64,000 nucleotides of DNA from Clavelina lepadiformis (Eukaryota > Chordata > Ascidiacea > Aplousobranchia > Clavelinidae). This document shows positions 43,601 through 54,300 of this stretch, in pieces. The stretch lies in assembly GCF_947623445.1 (NCBI RefSeq), contig NC_135247.1, positions 1,800,501 to 1,864,500 on the forward strand, read 5' to 3'. Every line of letters starts with the position of its first letter. The first letter of the stretch is position 1. The notes under the pieces were generated by a model, which saw only the letters and a program-made list of their open reading frames with translations, made no database searches and was not told the DNA's origin. Made by a program: the position numbers and the translations under genes.

Positions 43601-45192
43601 TGTGGTTCTTGGTCTGCTTTTAATGGCCGTCGTCTCAGCAGCAATCATCTTTAAACGCAAAAGAACTTCTTTTTCGCGCTCACGATCGGGAAGATATAAC
43701 AGCGGACGATCTGTACGGAGTTACTCTTCAGCGCCACATAGCACGTCTGCCCAAGGTAGGATTTTACCCGCTAAGTGGAAACTGTAACAAATATTTGATG
43801 ATATTCTCACTTTTCTTATATTGTTGTTGCTCTCTGACCTGTAATTATTACGTATCTACGAGTACTTTTTAAAAAATGTTTTCATTCATAAAACTTGCTT
43901 TATTTTGCAGAAGATTTCTGTATTATACCCACCAAGCCGCCAAACTTACCCGAAAACTCGGCAATAATCTACCCACCCGCCTATCCCTCGTATGATCAAA
44001 ACCATTTGCAATATTGCCACCTGAATGGACAAGAGAAACCCCTCGAACACAAGAAATTCACTTACCCCAACGACAAAAACTGCCACGTGTACTTGGGACA
44101 GGAGACGGGGGAACAAAAGTACCCGCTTGTATTCACGGGACCCCAACAGGGAACGAGTTCGCGAGACGACCCCTGTCCATTGAACTACAACCATCAAGAC
44201 AGTCACAGTCGGAGTCCGGTTAGGTGCAAGTCACCTAGCAGCCCAACTCACGTCGACATCCTGCAAAGTTGGAGTCACGACGGGTAAATTGCTTGTTTTT
44301 TTTCACCATTGCCTCAATTATGTCACTGATTTCTATGTATAAATATGAAATACCTGCGGTTGGTTTCCAACTGGCCTATTAGCCTGAGTGTGTCTAGATG
44401 TGTTTATTTTATTGTCCTGTTGACCACAACGGTAATGCCATAATTGCTGACTAGTCATCGCGGTTTTAATAATAACAGCCGCTGTGGGAGGCATTGGTTA
44501 AACAACTGTCAGTCTCTCGGGTCAGATGTGAATAATTTTGGTCTTTCAGCTCATCGGGAGATCGGCGGCTTTCTAAAGATCAAAACGGGCGGAGCGACAA
44601 ACGGGTGAAGTTTATCGACGGAAAAATCGCTCCGGAATACGACTCCGGCTTTGAAGGAGAATCGAGAAGCAGCCAGGAACGCCTCCTCGGCCAAACTGCT
44701 CCGCTGCAGCCTCTCCGTGTGCAAGGTACGGAGCTTGAAAGATTGGTTATCCGTTTGAGATTACTTGGGCGGAATTTACTTCACCATTGCTTTAAATGAT
44801 AATACTTTAACCGCTGATGGTAGGCAAACCCTGCTACAGTTATCTTGATGTGTATTAAATGTTTCATCTTCCAGTTCCTCCAAGTTGGAGCGAAGGCAGC
44901 GACACTTGGAACGTCGGATACAGCGCATCTGAGCAACCACCTCCACCGACAGAGCTTCTAGATGAGGAAGACGATTCATCTGCTGTTATTAACCGGGGTA
45001 TGTGACCTCTGACCTCTAGTACATGCAATTGGCTCCTTTTTTAAAATTACGGGCTTATCTCGTTATTCCCGTATACATTGTGTGCTATATCTCGCTTTTA
45101 TAATGTACCAGCGCGGGAACTAGCTAATTGCTTAATAACCAATTAGGGAATTAATGTCGCTTTTTCTTTGCTTAGATGAAACAACGACGTAG
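22656..45192 (+). CDS. UNC5-like netrin receptor lacking ZU5/UPA/death domains
   Basis: Fourteen exons: 22656-22755, 36632-36772, 37156-37363, 37555-37691, 37944-38048, 38470-38649, 40729-40896, 41547-41708, 42625-42657, 43567-43755, 43911-44283, 44550-44725, 44875-44997, 45176-45192; all join in frame to 703 residues. Order: signal peptide (1-25), N-terminal spacer, Ig1 (about 91-195) with the extra Cys pair seen in UNC5 (C115, C127, C174, C176), Ig2 (197-289), two TSP1 repeats (291-345 and 347-399, each starting VNGGW), a TM helix (about 416-439), then a tail of about 264 residues. [25 protein letters not shown] and YTCVAKNIV match vertebrate UNC5 closely. UNC5 proteins are axon-guidance and dependence receptors for netrin. 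The tail has a PPAY WW-binding motif and Ser-rich and acidic stretches but none of the ZU5, UPA or death domains that normally carry signalling. A truncated paralogue, decoy or co-receptor is possible. Confidence 0.85.
33919..34853. mobile_element. Non-autonomous pogo/Tigger-like DNA transposon relic
   Basis: The element is flanked by TA on both sides. It begins CAGTGAGACCTCGTTAATCC and ends with the near-perfect inverted complement (GGATTAACGAGGTCCCACTG). CAGTG(G/A)GACCTCGTTAATCCGGA-type termini with TA duplications are characteristic of Tigger/pogo elements of the Tc1-mariner superfamily. Subterminal copies of a CCGGATTA-containing unit occur near both ends (around 33978-33990 and 34740-34830). 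The interior, about 935 bp in total, has no transposase ORF, so it depends on a transposase encoded elsewhere. Confidence 0.85.
34115..34185 (-). repeat. tRNA-derived SINE-like insert inside the Tigger-like element
   Basis: On the minus strand an A-box-like TGGCTTAGAGC is followed about 30 bp later by a B-box-like GGTTCGACACT, with a GGTTCTGGGG stem-like stretch between. The arrangement is that of a decayed tRNA promoter. The boxes are imperfect and the 3' limit is unclear. Confidence 0.4.
42625..42657 (+). CDS. 33-nt micro-exon of the UNC5-like gene
   Basis: The sequence lies between an acceptor (caacaacag) and a consensus donor (gtaagt) and adds 11 Ala/Gln/Asn-rich residues between the second TSP1 repeat and the TM helix. 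Phase is 1 in and 1 out, so inclusion or skipping keeps frame; it may be alternatively spliced. The acceptor has a weak pyrimidine tract. Confidence 0.4.
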
Positions 45193-48100
45193 CATGGATA
45201 TCACATGACCACGACTCCTTCCCGCGCAATTACCTTAACCGCTTCAATTAAGGCTTGCTGCTCATCACGTGGCCATGTTGGCCCTGAAAAAAGACATTTT
45301 CAGGATCGCAAACGGATTGCGGCGAAATATTTCTACTGTATCGCAGTGTTAGTGTTACATTTGATGTTGCTGTTGTTCGTGCTGATGACGTCACGAGACT
45401 TCTTTGTTGTTTTCACTCACATTTTCACGCGTCTTTGGTGGGAGGTTGGATCTCGGAAGATAGCTTGGGATGCAAGATTAGGTTTGAAGAAATTTGGAGA
45501 GTATCATGCACAGGTTGCTGGTTGGTGTTCCGAACCAGTGTGTTTGCAGTATTCGTAAGTGTGTTTTCAAAAGGGTAGATTTCCTATGCATTGTTATACA
45601 AATAAAATACTTACTCACATCAGATTATTGCCTTCACCGTCTACAAAATGGCTTCGTAGCTAGAAGATAGGACATAGCTGTAGCACTCAGCAGGTCAGTT
45701 ATTAAGCTACAAGACGCTGTCATAATTCTAGAAATGTCTGTAGCATGTAGGAGGCCTATGTAGTATCTATGGCTAGGGCGTATCGCGCCAATAATTGCAG
45801 AAATCAGTGCGAGATTTTCAACCTCTTTCTATTTTGCGACATGGAATTGAGCCGCAAGAAATAAAGGATGTAAGCAATTACAGACATGTAAAGCCGGTAC
45901 CGGGCGAAAAATTATATCAACGTTAAAATAGCACATACCATTAAAATCGGCATTGAAAAGAACTTGACAAAAAAATCTGCTGTTTAGCGGTTATCTGGCT
46001 CGCACCTATGCAAAGAAAACGGCGACATTTTCAAAGTGTTGATACTCACGTGAACAAATTATTTGATAATTTCCATGACCTGCCGGTGCGTTCAAGATAC
46101 GTTCATTACTTGCATAAAACTCTGAGAAAATGAACACGCCGATTTCGACTAAATTTCCACACAGAAAAGTCAGAAAAACGACACAAATCGGCAAATTCTC
46201 AATGACTCGGGTAAAACATCAAATGGATCACAACTTACAACACAATATCAGCCGTAGTCAAAATACTCAACACAGAAAGATATGAGACATAGAACCATGA
46301 TAAGTGCAATAAACGGGGTTCAATCTTCAAAGGTTTACAGCCAAACTACGCTGTGAGCTACGGGCACGCGAAACGGCAATACAGTGCGGATGCAATACAC
46401 AAAATTGCAAAGTTATCGTTGTGAAGAAGTGAGGGGCGTTGGAATGGTTAAAAGTTTCTCAAAGATTCAGCATCTTTTCGTTTTGAAACCTTTGTAACGT
46501 AGCGCGCGGGCATCCTCACAGTTACATTAATTCTGTTTGACTGTATCGCATTTTTAAAACCGCAATTCGATTTTTACCTCGAATGAAAAGCGATCTCCAA
46601 AAAAGATAACAACCACTGTATGTAAGTCTATAACGATGTAAAATAGCAATATATTCGTATAAAGATAATCTATAGCGTTACTTAATTTCTACGTTTGTTT
46701 CGAATAAGTTTGAAGAATAGTCAAAGATTTCAATTAAAAGGCCATCGAAAAAAGAAGGACCGGCTGCTCCGTCTAGCGGATAAAATTATTTGACTTGCGA
46801 AGACTTTTAAAACCAAGAATTATTTGCAAAACAAGATATAGTCGCTTTTAAACCTACAGATCATATGAAATTTCTACTCATTTTTAAACGCAAAACACCG
46901 GTTTTGACGATTATGGCGGTAACGATTCCGGACTAGCATAGATCACAACTGCATTGGTTAATGGCCGTTTGGAAGCAATATTTTGTTATGTGAAACACCT
47001 TTACGTGGATGCAGAGAAATCAAATTACTAAACACTACGAAATTTTTAAACGAAAACAGAATAATTTGGACGAGGATTGCTAGAATAAACGAATTTAACT
47101 ACTGTCTTTTTAAGTGAGTGTATTTGTCAGGTTTGCAAGACTAAGACAGTGTTAAAACGAACCAATTCCGGCAAAATCAGTTTTGTGTAAACTGCGAAGG
47201 TTTTGAGCACAAATGTAAACGCCGGGGAATTGGTTTTAGCCGGAAAGAGCGCACGACTTGTGGAAGAATGAGTTTTGCACCAGATAGACAAGTTGCACAG
47301 CACACCGTATTAGTCACCTTTTCAACCATGACCAGTGTATAAATCACTTCATAGCTTTGCGTATCAAAAGCGTGGCATTATTCTGTTGGCGTATGAATAA
47401 ACGCGTCATATCAGAAAATTCAAATTATCCAATCAGCAGCTTAGCGCCTTGCTCATAAGTGTATGAAAAAAATTTACGTCATAAAGTTCGATGATGCGGT
47501 CGCAGAGGAATTTGAGCGCAAGTCTTGCGATATTAAGCCGAGCCATCAAAACTAATGACCGCTTTGCATTTTCGACGGTTGTAGAAAAAAGATTTTAACG
47601 TGGTCCTGTAAAGTTCAAAAAAAAACTGGAATTATTAATCGATGCGATCAGCCGATAAAATAAATTCAGGCAACTCAATCTAAATCTATCGCGAGATTTC
47701 ACAACTTAAAGGCGGTTGTAGCGAGTAGAAGGTGATCTGAGTGCAAACATAAGGCGCTTTATCTCAACGACACAAAATAATTAAGCGGTTACTTGCAACA
47801 GACGAGGCAGTTATCGGGTCAGCAAAACTTTACTTTCCAATCGTGACGTATAACCTGCTTCTTTGTTTATAGCGCGTTGCGGTAACGCTGTGGGTCGGCT
47901 TATTTGGACGTGATGGCGCAATTCAATTCATGACGAAAGATCCTGTGATTCTGACGTCACTGTCAATTAGCACGTGCGTGGTGAAGCAACAGAGTGTAGG
48001 GATCACAACAACATTAACAATCGAAACCGATTTTTGAGAACATTTTTGAGACAACTGAAATTTAATGCGAGCGATTGGAAACCTTAAAAGCGCTTTAACA

Positions 48101-48437
48101 ACGAAAAAACTAACCCACATTAAACCTGGCAAAAATTTAAAAAGACATCGCTAAGTATGACGTACAAAGGTTAAGTTGTTTGCCGAAACGAAACTCAATT
48201 GCCATCATGACTTCATCGATAAAAATCTTTCAGGCGCTGCTGCGCTAAGACCGCAATAGACTTGAAACGAAAAAGGTTAGCACTAATCTTATAAGGCTCG
48301 ACATAGAAAGTGCTTCACAGAACGGAATGTCAAAACTTTCGACCTAGAATTGACAAAACAGTGAAGCACTCGGCTCACGACGTCATCAACCATTACGTCA
48401 ATCGTCTGGTACATTGCAATAAAACGCATGGCAGTGA
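45193..48437. other. Convergent intergenic region between the UNC5-like gene and IPMK
   Basis: Apart from the ORF that continues in frame after the UNC5-like stop (to 45558), no coding exon is recognised. The region is AT-rich without obvious tandem repeats or terminal-repeat elements. Confidence 0.5.
45601..45606 (+). terminator. Polyadenylation signal AATAAA for the UNC5-like gene
   Basis: AATAAA lies about 410 bp downstream of the stop codon at 45190-45192, on the same strand. Confidence 0.4.
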
Positions 48438-51400
48438 TCAGAGGGTTTTCAAAACTTGCCGGAGATAACACAGAAGGTTTCGGAGTCCGTAGATGTAGTT
48501 GTCGTCCGATTTCGGCTCCTCGTAGACGTGGGTAAAATCGATCATTCTGAAAGAAAAGAAAGGTGATTACGTTTCAGGTTTCACTTTAAGCGCGTTTCGT
48601 TTCAACTGGGGCATGGGTGAAAGCGGATTTTCTCCGCTAGTCCTCAGAATCTTTGTTCCAAATAAATCCGTATTTTAGCCTCCGCCCACATAATGCTATG
48701 CTGCTTTCGGATACTTAGTTCGCAAAACGTGCAAAGCTTGTTGTTGAATACTCACCGTATATCGACGATATCGGGCGGAAAACGATATTTCTGATAATCG
48801 TACGCCGATTCCTGTATTCTGCGATTTAATGACGTCACAAAATCTCTATTATTGTCGAGCGCCCTACGAGTGGAAAGCTTCGATTCGGCTTCGCTTGAAT
48901 ATCTGCAAGTTAAAAACGGAATGGTTAGTTAGTGGGCCAGTTGCATGGGGTTTACGTCCACTCAAATGCAGTGGACACTTTTGCAGACGTAACTGCACTC
49001 CCAAAATGCGAGAACTTCAATGTGCGGTTAACAGCTAACGCGCAGTCCTAAAACTTTTGGCAAGTTTTCGTTTTCCGAATATCTTAGCTCACTATAATTA
49101 CTTAAGACTGCTGTTTGCCCCCAAAAAACGTTTTCGGTTTCGAAGCAACTTCGGCGGTGTTGTAACAATAATGCTGATCACACATGTTGAACAAAATTTC
49201 TAAATGGGTCGTAAAACACGCAAATGGATCCGTTTTATGACGCAACTAGGCGTTAGACGGACCACGGGTCTCAAAAGTAAATGAATTACCAAAGTGCTTT
49301 TTCAGAAGCCGTCGTACACACTTCAAATACTCTCTGTTCTTAATCTTCTGCTCATTTACATGGTCGCATATCGGAAAGCAGACCTATCAGCTCGGTAAGA
49401 TTTGAAGCGTGACATGACATGAGAAAATGACCATTAAGTTGCATGCTTCCTGCTGATAAATAGTATTAGCTAGTTCCTTGTAAACATTTTGCAACCGGCA
49501 ACACGAGTTTTGAATGGAGGGCTTTCTGTGGTAGGAATGATTACAATGTCATCAGCTCAAACATAGACTATTGTGACCTCTTGATTCTTTGCGCGTGAGC
49601 CAGTTGCGTAGAACGATCATCAATTGCGCTCTGGCCAATCAATACGAGACCAATGAAACCGACAGTGGGCAAAAGGCAGCAGCCTACTTCAATTTTACAA
49701 GTACTAGCGCTGGAACAGATACATGTAACGGATATGCTGCAGCGGTGAACTACTGGTGGCAACCACCACCAGGTAATGCCAAGGCAGGTTTATGCCAGGG
49801 TTTGCAATCGGTCACTTTTATCTCAAGATCGCTGCTGGTTCAACTATTTCCGAACAAAGGCTTCATATCACGCTCGAGAATAGCAAACTATAAACCCGCC
49901 TGTGACAAGAGAACCACGGCTAGGACAATGGTTTGTGGTGGGTGGTGCTTTGATTTCTTTTCAAGGGAATGAATGGCAAACAGTAGTCGTCCATTGTAAT
50001 TGTTTGAGATTGAATCCCCATTTGTCAGGTGTTATTGGCGACAAAGAAGAATCGCAAAGTCAAAAAATTGTTAATTAAAACGACAACGCTGTAACTATGC
50101 AGCCTGGCAACTCTTGGTAAGATATACAGTACATTAAAAAGTATGTCAGTTATTATCTGGTGTTGCCAAAACATACCCAGATTCGCGGCCGCTTGTAACG
50201 CCTGGAACCGCAAAATCATCTCCTTGGTGTCCGGACCTGACAACGCCCATAGTGCCTTTGTCTTGGAGCCCTATTTCATTACATTGTGTCACATGATATG
50301 GACATAGCAAGCAGAGATATGACGTTAAATCGAGATTACCATTTTCCATTCAGTACATCGGTATTCGGGCTAATTGAACAACCTACCAGTACTTTTGGAA
50401 GATTTGTCCTGATTTGTGGCGGCTTCCATTTGCGTTTTATCTGTATTTTGAACATTGGCTGTACATCCAGGAAGTCCTGTTGTTGTTGGTTTCAGCTTTG
50501 AGCTTTCATTTTCATTAACTTCATTTTCTGTTTAAAAACGATCCGTGAATCAAATCTATGACTTAATATTTAAAAGCGCAACCACCTAATGTAAACAGTC
50601 GCGGTAAGCTATGAATTAAGACTTAAAACAGATCATTGTTTGCGGAGGGCGTAGAAAAAGATTAACAGACTTCCTGAATAACAACTCTCAAGCTTGCCCA
50701 GCACAACTGCTGCCACCACAGTCCCATAATTGGAACAGTTTCAGTCAGATTCCCACTTACTGGTGTCTGTTCTGTCGTTGAGCTCTTCCTCTAAGGTCTT
50801 ACTGAGAAATTTTCTTACTGTCGCCAGATATGTATCGTTGGGCATTGATGGGATTCTGAGTTGGCGGTATTTGTGGATGAACTCTTCATCAGAATCGGAA
50901 GATCCGTCCAGAAATTCTCCCTCGTAGATCAAAAGAAGAGAAGAGGAATAGAACTGGAACCTTTATGTGGAAGATTATTTTTAACTTTTAAACCACAAAG
51001 AAATTTCTGATTAAGTGCAAGATTATTTACTCATGGCCATATGCATTATGCCATAGTGATAATTTAATTATTAATCAAATCAAAGGCCATAGAAAAATTT
51101 CCATCACAAGGTCAACACTATCTGATGGCTTAATTACACAGTTGGAATATGCCCAATGCTCACAAGACAAATGAAACCCAGGTTTATGTGATGGAAGTAC
51201 TTCAAAATAAGAAAAATTAATGCTCTGAAAGATTACACGATAAATGCGACACGCCATTAATGGACGATTAAGCCAATCAACTCACCGCACAAAGGAAGCC
51301 TCAAACCTTTAACAACATTGTTGTGTATAATTAATAAACAGAGTCACTTTTCTAGATGAACAAACTGGTGTGAAACCAGTCCAGAACTCTTGTAATTGCA

Positions 51401-53947
51401 GCTGAAGGGAATTTTTTAAGGAGTGGCCAGATAATAATAGATAATGCATAATTTATTTATATTAACGAGAAGGCTGTGCAAAACCACTCATGAATAGAGC
51501 AAGCCACCAGTACAAACTTGATCATTTATAAAGAATGTGCTTAAGCCTTTTTCATTGATAAGCTGTCAACTGGTAAACTAATTCAGTTTATATCCAACAA
51601 AGAAAATTAAGACAAACACAAAAACTCTTCAAAACTTATTGTCAGCTTCGGAGCAGGATATCATGCACTAACACTAACCAATGGGTAGACGACAAACAAA
51701 AGATTTTAACATGTTGTTTGCCTTGGTTCAATATTTCAAACGACATAATCCTCTGTCACGTGTGGCTTCGGAGCACATATAATGTGGATTTGTAAGCAGT
51801 GGTGCTTTACTCTGTTTTACCAAGCCGTCATGTATCAAGTGTAGTATAATCAACTTGTATGTCATACATTAAGAGTAGTAGGCTATCATTAACGTGTTTA
51901 CTCCAGCCGTAATATAGTAATTGGCTAAGCATATTTGTCCAGCAAATAGCCTATTCAGGTTATGTGTATTATTGGTTCAAATTTGTTCATGACAACGACG
52001 TAAGTTTGCTGGAAAGCTATTTATCTCATAACATGTTTTTCAGTTTAATCTTATCAAGCACAGGAGGTAACGATGACATTCAACAAACCTTTCTTGGGAC
52101 TCAAACCAACTGAGAATTATCTCCAAACGCTGTATGAATGCCTTAACTATGTACTTCTTCCACGCGAGGTTCCCCGACAAGTAAAGATTGAGACCTGAGG
52201 GTTAAAAATGATTTGAGTTTGAAACTATCAACTATTTCTTCAGACAAACTACAAGAAAATGCAAAAACGTATGGAAGTGTGCACTTGAAATGTTGTGCAA
52301 TGATGATACATGAGAAACCATCACTGACTTTATGGAAGAAAAAAGTTAGGAAACAAGTGCTTAAAATGTTGTGCTTGCATGCAGCAAGTTTTTGCGAATA
52401 TTTGTATGCTATTGTTTATCCATACCTTCTATGATTTTGTCCTTGGTTAAGGTTCTGCCATAATCCTTGCCATAAAAAACAGCTTCGTTGGGAGATGGAC
52501 CGGCAATCTACAAAATATTACAGTAATGGAACTGTTCACTTCACAAACAGCTTGAAAAATTTACTGTGTGTGGGCCAATAGGTAGACAACATTGGTAAAT
52601 CAATAGCATCAAGCACATCACACATGTACCAAACAAGTAGAGAAACATGATGTGAAATATCACGAGATAAAGTTACACACATTGCTCTGGGCACATACAC
52701 AATGCATACCATTGAAGGTAAGGTCTAATGACATTCTGGTGGTATTATTGCTGTGTAAGTGAACATGCTTCACAACACCTAAATCAGCCATATTTACACT
52801 AATTGCAACCAATAGATCAAGGTAAAAAATTTTAATAAGACAAAGAAGTTATTTACCCTCATGCCCAAAAGTTGAAATCCAATTTCGGATAAAGGCGGAT
52901 ATCTTGCAGTCATTGCCGTTCGTTTCTTTTCATCAGCATGAGGGTCATGAGCAACACGACCGATTTTGATATCCAAAATGGAGGGATTTCTAAAACGTCG
53001 ACAAGCGTCCTCCAATTTCAAGTAAGAGTCTTAAAAAAAAAAAAAAAAAACTAGTCATAACACAAGGAACGAAAGTAAAGTCATTACAACACAGTCATAG
53101 TTAAAAATACGCTGCAGCAAAAATTTTCAGTTTATGATTGATAACAAGTGGTGGAGTTACGTACAAGCAGGTGCACCGGTGGGATTTTCAGCAGGAACTG
53201 GGGGCGTCCAAATCCCAAGAAGTTTTGGCAAAAACGGACGAAGTGTGAGAAAAACGGGGTCTTCACAATTGGGATCAAACAACTCTCTATAAAACCTAAC
53301 TTCTCTCTCCCCCCTAGGCGGCGGCTGTACTGGTTTCAAAATTGAGCCATCCATGTATTGTAGCATTCCTGCAAAATGAGAGATATTGAGTGAAATAACT
53401 TAAAATTAAACATATTTTACAAGCAAGAAAAAAACTCATTTAATGAAAATAAGCAATTTTCGCATTCATGGAAGCTTTTGCAACGAAAAAGTAAAATCTG
53501 TTATATTGATAAGTAAAATAAAAACATGTGAAATGTCAAATATCAAACTGTGACATCTAAAGTGCAAAAATAAAACACATTTGCATTACCTATTCCCAAG
53601 CGTCCCTGTCCATATCTATGACCTGCGACCTGGTGACTTAGTGGACGGCAGCCTCGAGGCAGAATCGGAGGGGTAGCAGACTGAGATATGATGCCATCAG
53701 GTCCACCGGAGAGAGTTTTTCGATTCGCTACTAAAGGATGTAAAAAAGAACAAAGCAATTTTAACTCAAAAGTTTGATTCCCAAGTAACTGAACCACAAA
53801 CCAATTATGAATTAAGAGGCGGTGCTTCCAACAAACTAAACGCTATGAGCTTTCATGTAGTGAAGTGATACCTTTGCCAGGAATGTCATCTTTTTCCGCA
53901 ACAATCTTCTCCTCTATCGATGCAGCAGCAGACAATGTTTCTGACAT
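48438..53947 (-). CDS. IPMK: Inositol polyphosphate multikinase
   Basis: IPMK phosphorylates inositol phosphates (IP3 to IP5) and PIP2, largely in the nucleus. Exons in transcript order: 53872-53947, 53590-53730, 53165-53368, 52857-53029, 52426-52507, 52089-52194, 50761-50960, 50387-50527 and 50177-50236 (both in the variable linker), 48756-48902, 48438-48546. The segment from PLSHQVAGHRYG through LQPPPRG-like KPVQPPPRG matches vertebrate IPMK. All signature motifs are present: PxxxDxKxG as PSILDIKIG (156-164), SSLL within FYSSSLLLIYEG (about 267-270), and the C-terminal IDF as RMIDFTHVYEE, then a YGL motif and the stop. The first nine exons are in phase. The 50177-50236 exon leaves phase 1 but the 48756-48902 exon needs phase 2, so at least one linker exon between 48.9 and 50.2 kb is missing from this model. 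The two linker exons at 50.2-50.5 kb are supported by splice sites and open frame only. Minimum length is about 479 residues against 416 in human. Confidence 0.88.
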
Positions 53948-54022
53948 CACACAAATCGCAAGAAATGTGCTCAGATTAAGCCAGGTTGTTAAGCTACAAA
54001 CCTGTTCACAATAACTATAAGA

Positions 54023-54180
54023 GGTTGACTCGGTGGCGCTTAGGGTGCCTGGCCCATAAAAACGCGACCTGGGTTCAATCCCAAGTTATGCTACCATCGT
54101 TAAGTCCTTGAGCAAAGCACTAACAACATTTACTCCTGTTCAGTAGTCTTGATCAACAATTCCAAATTTGAGCAACACAA
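54023..54180 (+). repeat. tRNA-derived SINE
   Basis: The head has an A-box-like TGGCGCTTAGGG (54033-54044) and a good B box, GGGTTCAATCCC (54071-54082), with tRNA-like spacing. An unrelated tail follows (CCTTGAGCAAAGCACTAAC and onward). The tRNA stem closures are not intact and the sequence runs on without a tRNA 3' end, so a retroposon is more likely than a functional tRNA gene. The 3' limit is approximate. Confidence 0.6.
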
Positions 54181-54203
54181 TATAAAAATCAGAAACCTGG
54201 GTC

Positions 54204-54300
54204 TAGTGCAAAAGTGCACAACCAAATGACGACACAATATAAGTAGCCGAGGTCTAGTAGGCCATACAAATGCATCCTGTGGTTGTGCACTTTTGCACTA
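54204..54300. mobile_element. MITE copy 1 with 20-bp perfect terminal inverted repeats
   Basis: The left end TAGTGCAAAAGTGCACAACC is exactly repeated in inverted orientation at 54281-54300. The termini begin and end with TA, consistent with a TA target duplication as in Tc1/mariner MITEs. Total 97 bp, no coding capacity. A diverged second copy sits at 61235-61326. Confidence 0.75.

Noticed and set aside
45205..45558. Independent single-exon gene starting at ATG 45205
   Set aside because: It begins 12 bp after the UNC5-like stop in the same frame and has no promoter spacing; treated as a possible extension or chance ORF instead.
49285..49400. Minus-strand segment EYLKCVRRLLKKHFG as the missing IPMK exon
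   Set aside because: Its phases (1 in, 1 out at best) do not complete the frame to the 48756-48902 exon, and the acceptor is weak.
49589..49972. Plus-strand ORF of 127 codons inside the IPMK region (contains YFNFTSTSAGTDTC and NYWWQPPPG)
   Set aside because: No recognisable domain, both strands are partly open, and no matching flanking exons; it may be chance.
54023..54095. Functional tRNA gene
   Set aside because: A and B boxes are present, but the stems do not close and an unrelated tail follows, as in a SINE.
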